From the NCBI GenBank assembly GCA_945872325.1, contig CAMBZY010000193.1, positions 1 through 6,456 on the forward strand: a stretch of 6,456 nucleotides of DNA, read 5' to 3'. This DNA comes from Candidatus Kuenenia stuttgartensis (lineage in GTDB: Bacteria > Planctomycetota > Planctomycetia > Isosphaerales > Isosphaeraceae). A program made the translations under genes and the position numbers. Below the pieces are notes generated by a model. The model searched no databases, was not told where the DNA came from, and was given only the letters and a program-made list of their open reading frames with translations. Shown in pieces: positions 1 through 4,857 of this stretch (position 1 is its first letter; every line of letters begins with the position of its first letter).

Positions 1-1254
1 TATCTGGTCGGACGGTTCTACGCCTTGTTTACGGCTGAAACGCTGCTGTATATTGCTTACACCGGCGGCGTAACCATGATCATTGCAGCCACAATTGCTC
101 TGGTCCAGACGGATTACAAGAAAGTTCTGGCCTATTCCACCATCAGCCAGCTCGGCATGATGATGTTGGGACTGGGTTCATTGGGATGGGCCGCTGGCCT
201 GTTCCACCTGATTACCCACGCTTTCTTCAAAGCACTTCTCTTCCTCTCGGCTGGTAGCATCTATCACTCGGTTCATACCTATGATATGCCAAAGCTGGGT
301 GGCCTGCTCAAGAAGATGCCGATTACAAGTCTCTGCATGTTGATAGCAACCATGGCAATTTCGGGTGTTCCTCTGCTGAGCGGATTCTACTCCAAAGATG
401 CCATTTTGGCTGCCACCATGAAGTTCGCTTACGACACAGGCCACATCCCTCTGTTCGCCTGTGCTGCGTTCGGATCTGCCCTGACTGCTTTCTACATGTT
501 CCGCATGTGGTTCCTGGTCTTTGATGGGACGTCACGATCTGCTCACCTGGAGCATGCCTCTCATAGCGCACATCACGACGATCATGGTCACGGCCATGGA
601 GATCATCACGGCGACCCTGTGGCTCATGCTCATGAGAGCGAACCAGCGATGGCATGGCCTTTGATCGCTCTTGCCATCCCCTCAGTGATCGTTGGATATC
701 CGATCACGATTCTCCCATTCGGCGAGCCGATTCTGGAGCAGATGCTTTCATACTGTGCCCCAGTAGTCACCCCGAGCCTTGCCGAATATCACATGCCGGC
801 CATGTTGGTCAGCTTTGTGGTGGCCTCTCTGGGCATCGGTGGAGCAGCTCTCTTCTATTCCCGCTGGCGGATTTTCAACGCTGAACCATTTGCGAAAAAC
901 TTTGCCTTCCTATACAACCTGTTTCAGAACAAGTGGTATTTCGACAAGGTTTACGACACGATTTTTGTCCAGCCCATCATGTCTCTGGCTTACAACATTG
1001 CCAAGTTTGACAAGGTTGTTGTGGACGGGATCGTCAATGGTGCAGCCAAAACCACGATGATCGTGAGTCGATTCAGTAACGTATTTGACCGGACGGCAAT
1101 TGACGGCATGGTCAATGGAGTTGCCGAAACCGTTCTCAAGATTGGCTCTCGAAGCCAGTTGCTGCAAACCGGTCGGCTGCGACAATATCTGGCTGTTCTG
1201 ACAGTCGGTGTCGTGGTTCTCTTCTGCGGCCTGTATCTATGGATTCAAGGTTGA
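1..1254 (+). CDS. nuoL: NADH-quinone oxidoreductase subunit L (complex I antiporter-like subunit), 5' end missing
   Basis: NuoL is the distal proton-pumping membrane subunit of respiratory complex I, which couples NADH oxidation and quinone reduction to ion translocation. The reading frame is open from base 1, so the start and N-terminal helices lie upstream; 417 residues are visible. Hallmarks seen are the LVQTDYKKVLAYST segment, the FHLITHAFFK motif (bases 202-231; its two His and Lys match E. coli His334, His338 and Lys342) and the FYSKD motif (Lys at 394-396, matching E. coli Lys399). A hydrophilic loop with 12 His in 30 residues lies at 544-633. The C-terminal part begins with NKWYFDKVYD near 928 and forms the long lateral helix, followed by QTGRLRQYL and a final membrane helix. 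The lateral helix contains a 26-residue near-repeat (1006-1161). nuoM follows in the same direction, as in classical nuo operons. Identification is secure; only the 5' part is absent. Confidence 0.97.
   Translation, partial: YLVGRFYALFTAETLLYIAYTGGVTMIIAATIALVQTDYKKVLAYSTISQLGMMMLGLGSLGWAAGLFHLITHAFFKALLFLSAGSIYHSVHTYDMPKLGGLLKKMPITSLCMLIATMAISGVPLLSGFYSKDAILAATMKFAYDTGHIPLFACAAFGSALTAFYMFRMWFLVFDGTSRSAHLEHASHSAHHDDHGHGHGDHHGDPVAHAHESEPAMAWPLIALAIPSVIVGYPITILPFGEPILEQMLSYCAPVVTPSLAEYHMPAMLVSFVVASLGIGGAALFYSRWRIFNAEPFAKNFAFLYNLFQNKWYFDKVYDTIFVQPIMSLAYNIAKFDKVVVDGIVNGAAKTTMIVSRFSNVFDRTAIDGMVNGVAETVLKIGSRSQLLQTGRLRQYLAVLTVGVVVLFCGLYLWIQG
544..633 (+). other. His-rich hydrophilic loop encoded within nuoL
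   Basis: Thirty codons encode 12 histidines mixed with Asp and Gly, between two predicted membrane helices of NuoL. Such His-rich loops occur in NuoL of various bacteria. Metal or proton buffering is a possible role but is inference only. A shorter, similar tract occurs in the adjacent nuoM. Confidence 0.8.
1006..1161 (+). repeat. 26-codon tandem near-repeat in the NuoL lateral-helix region
   Basis: Two consecutive 78-base units (1006-1083 and 1084-1161) encode the pattern FD[K/R]xxxDG[I/M]VNG[A/V]A[K/E]T. Over the ten-codon core starting at DG, I count 24 of 30 bases identical by eye. The second unit resembles the usual NuoL segment before the QTGR motif, so the first may be an internal duplication that extends the lateral helix. 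Confidence 0.65.
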
Positions 1255-1365
1255 TCTCATTCTGGCTCGGCAAATTCTGGTCGTTGCCAGGTTTTGCCTC
1301 TCTCGTTCGATTCCCAATGTCGCACGTATCATCGTGCTCAAGCCATAAGCGAATGGTCCGGAACC

Positions 1366-3219
1366 ATGTTGAGTGACAATATCCTGCTGACCTCCCTCTG
1401 GCTCCTCCCGTTTGCGGGTTCACTGGCCGTTTTGGCCGTGCCCAAGAATCTGGAACGCCTGATCAAATGGCTTGCTCTTGGTGTCTGTCTGGGCACGTTT
1501 GCCTTGACACTGATCACCTTTGTCAGTTATCTGATGCCGAATCAAAGCGGTATTTCACCAGCTTCCCTGACACTTGCCGATCGCGTTCTGAACAACTCCA
1601 TCATCAAGGCCGCCGATGGAACTGACAACCAGCCCATTGAGTTCAAAGCCAACGGTCACGATGGACGAAACGATCTGGTGGTCCGCCTTCCATGGATTCC
1701 TGCCTTCAACATTCAGTATTATCTCGGTGTTGACGGAATCAGCTTGAGCCTCCTGGTGCTCGCTGGTTTTGTGGCAGTCCTCTCATGTCTGGCATCGTTC
1801 CCGATCGAGAAATCAGTCAAAGGCTACTACAGCCTTTTTCTGCTACTCACCGCCAGCATGATCGGTGTCTTCCTCTCACTCGACCTCTTCCTGTTCTATG
1901 TCTTCTTTGAAGTCATGCTCCTCCCGATGTACTTCCTGATTGGCATCTGGGGTGGTGAGAATCGTGAATACGCTGCCATCAAATTCCTGCTCTATACACT
2001 CTTCGGCTCGGTCTTCATTCTGGTTGCCATCCTGATCCTCTACTTCTGGCCCGGCGATCGTCCAGCCAGCGTCATGGAAGTCAGCCCTGTCTCTTATCAG
2101 CTCCAGGAAACGGGTTTCAAAGCCCATACCTTTGACATTGTGAAGTTGACGGAAGCGGCGACGAAAACCGAGTTCTACGGTCGATCGATCCAGACCGTCA
2201 TCTTCGCTCTCTTCCTGGTCGGCTTCTGCGTCAAGCTCCCGAGCTTCCCGTTCCACACGTGGTTGCCCGACGCACACGTTCAGGCCCCTACTCCAATCAG
2301 TATGATTCTCGCTGGAATCCTTCTGAAAATTGGTGGATACGGGATGATCCGAATGGCTTGGCCACTGGCCCCCGGTGGAGCTCAGGAACTCTCTTACTTT
2401 GTCGCTCTGCTGGCTGTCTTCAGCATCCTCTATGGTGCATTGGCCGCCATGGCACAGACCGACTTCAAAAAACTGGTTGCCTATAGCTCTGTCAGTCACA
2501 TGGGTTACGTCACTTTGGGGATGGCTGCCATGAGCATCTCCGGCGACCCTCGTATCTACAGCTATGGCGTAAACGGTGCCATGTTCATGATGATCGCTCA
2601 CGGCATCACCTCCACGGGAATGTTCTTCCTGGTGGGTGTGATTTACGAGCGGGCCCACACTCGTGACCTCAATAAGTTTGGCGGCCTTTTCGCCACCATG
2701 CCGATCTATGCAGGCATCTCATTCCTGATCTTCTTTGGATCCATGGGCTTGCCTGGCCTCTGTGGTTTCGTCGCTGAAGTCTTCGTGGTTCTGGCTGCGT
2801 TTAACTTCAACAAAACCATCGGTATTCTGGCTGCGGCAGCCGTCATCCTGACGGCCGCTTATGTGCTCTGGACACTCCAGCGAATCTTCCTCGGCAAGCC
2901 AGCCGGTGCTTCTGCTGACGATCATGGCCATGGCGGACACGGTCACGACGATCATGCTCACGGCGACAGTCATTCAGGCTCTTATCCTGACATGACATCT
3001 CGCGAGATCATCATCGCCATTCCGCTCGTCTTCTTCACGGTGGCTCTGGGTGTTCTGCCCACTCCATTCCTGCTTTCATGGATGAGTCCATCGGTTGACG
3101 AAATGGTCAAATCCGTGCTTCAGGCCAAGACGGTCATCGCGGTATCCAGCCAGAACACCGAAATTAAGAATCAAAACCCTGTTGTGGTGCCACGAGCGAT
3201 CGAAACCGCTGTTCGTTGA
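1366..3219 (+). CDS. nuoM: NADH-quinone oxidoreductase subunit M (complex I antiporter-like subunit)
   Basis: NuoM is one of the three antiporter-like proton-translocating subunits in the membrane arm of complex I. The product from ATG 1366 has 617 residues, about 100 more than E. coli NuoM. Conserved functional residues are Glu182 in FFEVMLLPMY (E. coli Glu144), Lys290 in VKLPSFPFHTWLPDAH (Lys234), Lys321 in ILLKIGGYG (Lys265) and Glu471 in GFVAEVF (probably Glu407). The extra length lies mainly in three hydrophilic stretches: residues about 57-108, about 228-273, and a His-rich loop at 520-536. ATG 1366 is chosen because the protein then begins directly with a typical first membrane helix. 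An in-frame TTG at 1294 would add 24 non-membrane residues and is less likely. No strong ribosome site is seen, only a weak GGA at 1360-1362. It lies 111 bases after nuoL and is probably cotranscribed with it. Confidence 0.96.
   Translation: MLSDNILLTSLWLLPFAGSLAVLAVPKNLERLIKWLALGVCLGTFALTLITFVSYLMPNQSGISPASLTLADRVLNNSIIKAADGTDNQPIEFKANGHDGRNDLVVRLPWIPAFNIQYYLGVDGISLSLLVLAGFVAVLSCLASFPIEKSVKGYYSLFLLLTASMIGVFLSLDLFLFYVFFEVMLLPMYFLIGIWGGENREYAAIKFLLYTLFGSVFILVAILILYFWPGDRPASVMEVSPVSYQLQETGFKAHTFDIVKLTEAATKTEFYGRSIQTVIFALFLVGFCVKLPSFPFHTWLPDAHVQAPTPISMILAGILLKIGGYGMIRMAWPLAPGGAQELSYFVALLAVFSILYGALAAMAQTDFKKLVAYSSVSHMGYVTLGMAAMSISGDPRIYSYGVNGAMFMMIAHGITSTGMFFLVGVIYERAHTRDLNKFGGLFATMPIYAGISFLIFFGSMGLPGLCGFVAEVFVVLAAFNFNKTIGILAAAAVILTAAYVLWTLQRIFLGKPAGASADDHGHGGHGHDDHAHGDSHSGSYPDMTSREIIIAIPLVFFTVALGVLPTPFLLSWMSPSVDEMVKSVLQAKTVIAVSSQNTEIKNQNPVVVPRAIETAVR
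2923..2973 (+). other. His-rich hydrophilic loop encoded within nuoM
   Basis: Seventeen codons (residues 520-536 from ATG 1366) encode 7 histidines with Asp and Gly, just after the LQRIFLGK segment and before the last membrane helix. The composition resembles the NuoL loop at 544-633. Role unknown. Confidence 0.75.
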
Positions 3220-3246
3220 ACCATTCCTCTTTGAGTCCCTGCCGGA

Positions 3247-4029
3247 ATGGAACCGAATAAAAATCTGATCGTACAAGCCCCGACCCGCGTCTGGGGCTTG
3301 TCCGACTTTCACCTCAGTTTTGGCTCAATGCCCGCCGAAATGGCCTTCGTTTCAGCTTCCAATGAACCGCCCTGGTTCAAGAACTCCCGCAAGATCGCCC
3401 AGGCCTGGTCGGAAACGGTCAAGCGAAACGACATCGTCCTGCTCCCAGGCGACATCTCAGCCGCCAAGTCTCATGCCAGCGTTCAGCGCGACTTGGCATG
3501 GCTCTCGAAGCGAGCTGGCATTGCCCACGTCCTCAGTCCTGGCAATCACGACCACTGGTTTGGCCGAATGTCCGGTGTGAAGCGGATCCTTCGCGACACT
3601 CAATTTGCGGTCGATGGGAATGCGATCGACTTCGGTGCGGTGATCGTGGCCGGTGCCCGCTCGCAGCCGACTCCTGATGATCCGACAGATCTGAAACTCG
3701 ATACCGACAGCAAAGCTCAGCAATGTGTCGACAAGCTCAAAAAGTCGCTTGATCAGGCCAAAGTCTTGCAGTCGGTAGATGGACCGCCCAAGCCCATCAT
3801 TGTCCTTTGGCACCACCCTCCGTTTGATCGTTGGGGACGGCCTGATCCGGTGGTGGAACTGATGAGCCAGGCAGGTGTTACAGCCTGTGTTTTTGGCCAC
3901 ATCCACACGCAGGCCCAGTGGCAAAGCGTGCCTCAGGGCGAGATTCAAGGCATCAAGTTCGCCTGCGTCGCGGCCGATTCCGTCGGCTTTCGTCCAAGGC
4001 TCATTTTAGAAATTCAAGCAGCTGGTTAA
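3247..4029 (+). CDS. Calcineurin-like metallophosphoesterase, substrate unknown
   Basis: The 260-residue product is a predicted cytoplasmic, dimetal phosphohydrolase of the calcineurin-like superfamily; no signal peptide or membrane helix is visible. The metal-site motifs appear in canonical order: D20-x-H22 (LSDFHLS), G68-D69 (LLPGDIS), G99-N-H-D102, H189-H190 (LWHHPPF) and G217-H-I-H220. The overall plan, with an SDFHLSF opening and a PGDIS block, resembles the predicted phosphohydrolases of COG1768; that assignment is from memory. ATG 3247 is the only reasonable start, because an in-frame TGA lies at 3232-3234 and the first metal motif begins only 18 residues in. The gene follows nuoM by 27 bases and ends in a terminator, so it is probably the last gene of the nuo transcript. 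Nothing in the sequence gives its substrate, and a role in respiration is not shown. No good Shine-Dalgarno sequence is seen. Confidence 0.9.
   Translation: MEPNKNLIVQAPTRVWGLSDFHLSFGSMPAEMAFVSASNEPPWFKNSRKIAQAWSETVKRNDIVLLPGDISAAKSHASVQRDLAWLSKRAGIAHVLSPGNHDHWFGRMSGVKRILRDTQFAVDGNAIDFGAVIVAGARSQPTPDDPTDLKLDTDSKAQQCVDKLKKSLDQAKVLQSVDGPPKPIIVLWHHPPFDRWGRPDPVVELMSQAGVTACVFGHIHTQAQWQSVPQGEIQGIKFACVAADSVGFRPRLILEIQAAG
3273..3301 (+). repeat. Hairpin-forming inverted repeat near the start of the phosphoesterase gene
   Basis: A perfect 9-base inverted repeat, ACAAGCCCC (3273-3281) and GGGGCTTGT (3293-3301), flanks an 11-base loop. It begins 26 bases after the A of the start codon and is not followed by a T tract, so it is not a typical intrinsic terminator. 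It could affect translation or act as a transcript boundary, or be a coincidence of the coding sequence. Confidence 0.5.
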
Positions 4030-4046
4030 CCCCAGCTGCTTTTTTT
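4017..4046 (+). terminator. Intrinsic terminator after the nuoL-nuoM-phosphoesterase unit
   Basis: A perfect 9-base stem, AGCAGCTGG (4017-4025) and CCAGCTGCT (4032-4040), with a 6-base loop TTAACC, is followed directly by six T (4041-4046). The phosphoesterase stop codon TAA (4027-4029) lies inside the loop, so the last codons form the left arm. It separates the nuo-side transcript from the fae-side genes. Confidence 0.88.
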
Positions 4047-4070
4047 CATTGTTTCATGGGATTCCCACGA

Positions 4071-4086
4071 GATTCAAGCCTGAATC
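4071..4086. repeat. Short inverted repeat in the fae upstream region
   Basis: GATTCA (4071-4076) and TGAATC (4081-4086) form a perfect 6-base inverted repeat around AGCC. It sits just upstream of a candidate -35 element, a position that would suit a regulator-binding site. GATTCAAG also occurs at scattered sites elsewhere in the window, so chance is a real possibility. Confidence 0.3.
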
Positions 4087-4088
4087 CT

Positions 4089-4118
4089 CTGGCATCTCAC
4101 ATCCGTTCGCGTCATAAT
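4089..4118 (+). promoter_or_regulatory. Weak candidate promoter for the fae-family gene
   Basis: CTGGCA (4089-4094) matches 4 of 6 bases of a sigma70-type -35 box, and CATAAT (4113-4118) matches 5 of 6 of a -10 box, with an 18-base spacer. It lies after the terminator and about 110 bases before the fae start. A promoter is expected here, but this exact placement is tentative. Confidence 0.27.
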
Positions 4119-4211
4119 TGTGTTATTCCTGCCTCAAGAATTCATTCGCTTATAAACCTGGCGATTTGAATTCTCCCAATTCGCTCATCATCAAGCGTTT
4201 TCCTGCGATTC

Positions 4212-4217
4212 AAAGGT
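4212..4217 (+). promoter_or_regulatory. Probable ribosome binding site of the fae-family gene
   Basis: AAAGGT lies 11 bases upstream of ATG 4229. It is a modest Shine-Dalgarno match, but it supports ATG 4229 over the in-frame TTG at 4118. Confidence 0.4.
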
Positions 4218-4228
4218 ACCTGAACATC

Positions 4229-4777
4229 ATGTCCGAGCGCATCATTCTTCGCACTGGCGAAGCTCTTGTCGAACGCGAACCTTCTTATCTTTGTGCAGAG
4301 CCTGAAGTGGTGATCGGCGAGCTTGACGGGCCTGTTGGAATCGCTTTGGCAAATCTGATTGGCGATCAGGTCAAGGGCCATTCGCGCGTTTTCGCCATCC
4401 TCAACAGCGACATGCAAGTTCGCCCCGCCACCGTCATGGTCAGTAAAGTGACCGTCAAATCGACCAAATACACCAATATTTTGATGGGCACCGTTCAGGC
4501 GGCCATCGCCAACGGTGTCCTCGATGCCGTCCGTGAAGGCATCATCCCCCGGGAAAAAGCCAACGACCTCGGCATCATCTATTCCGTCTGGCTCGATCCA
4601 GCTGTTTTGGACGAAGAAAAAGTCGACCACCAGTCCCTCTTCGAAGTTCACCGGGAAGCCACCGTCAAAGTCATCCGCAAAGCCATGCGTGGCGAGCCTA
4701 CGATTGACCAGCTTTTGGACAATCAGTACAGCACCACGCACTACTTCCACCAACTCGGCCTGGATGGCGAACTTTGA
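4229..4777 (+). CDS. fae: Formaldehyde-activating enzyme (Fae) family protein, divergent active site
   Basis: Fae catalyses condensation of formaldehyde with tetrahydromethanopterin in cytoplasmic C1 metabolism of methylotrophs; homologues are known in planctomycetes. The 182-residue product is close to the family length of about 170 and keeps its framework: GEALV (10-14), DGPVGIALAN (33-42), GHSRVFAIL (50-58), RPATVMVSKVTV (65-76), DAVREGIIP (99-107), EATVKVIRKAMRGEP (143-157) and STTHYF (168-173). The active-site part differs. In classical Fae the first strand reads VAHIDLLIG, with the catalytic His often called His17. Here the aligned segment is LCAEPEVVIG (21-30), with Glu24 at the His position. 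FGPAQ becomes MGTVQ (86-90) and NYEATK becomes HREATV. Family membership is firm, but the classical reaction is uncertain. ATG 4229 is chosen because the homology begins within ten residues. The preceding terminator suggests its own promoter. A secreted hydrolase gene follows after 80 bases. Confidence 0.88.
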   Translation: MSERIILRTGEALVEREPSYLCAEPEVVIGELDGPVGIALANLIGDQVKGHSRVFAILNSDMQVRPATVMVSKVTVKSTKYTNILMGTVQAAIANGVLDAVREGIIPREKANDLGIIYSVWLDPAVLDEEKVDHQSLFEVHREATVKVIRKAMRGEPTIDQLLDNQYSTTHYFHQLGLDGEL

Positions 4778-4842
4778 CCATTCCATTGGGGCGATCGCTC
4801 AGATTCCGTCCCTGCTTAACGCTCCCCGTATCTTCTTATTAT

Positions 4843-4849
4843 GGAAGGA
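4843..4849 (+). promoter_or_regulatory. Strong ribosome binding site of the secreted hydrolase gene
   Basis: GGAAGGA, 8 bases before ATG 4858, is the best Shine-Dalgarno match in the window and fixes the start of the hydrolase just ahead of its signal peptide. Confidence 0.75.
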
Positions 4850-4857
4850 TTTCAGGT

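Noticed and set aside
1294..1365. Upstream TTG start for nuoM
   Set aside because: It would add 24 residues lacking membrane character. ATG 1366 leads directly into the usual first helix.
1876..2658. Long minus-strand open frame opposite nuoM
   Set aside because: It is antisense to conserved NuoM motifs, and its translation is highly charged with no family resemblance.
2923..2973. Low-complexity CAT/CAC/GGC/GAC pattern as a possible DNA repeat array
   Set aside because: The pattern follows from codons for His, Gly and Asp in a coding loop. There is no regular spacer or repeat length.
4118..4228. Upstream TTG start for the fae-family gene
   Set aside because: The added residues have no Fae similarity. 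ATG 4229 has a better ribosome site and fits the family length.
4142..4786. Minus-strand open frame opposite fae
   Set aside because: It covers the same bases as a clear Fae homologue, and the acidic translation has no recognisable motif.
4791..4798. GCGATCGC palindrome like the cyanobacterial HIP1 core
   Set aside because: I noticed it only as an isolated copy, the flanks do not extend the symmetry, and the gene content does not suggest a cyanobacterium.
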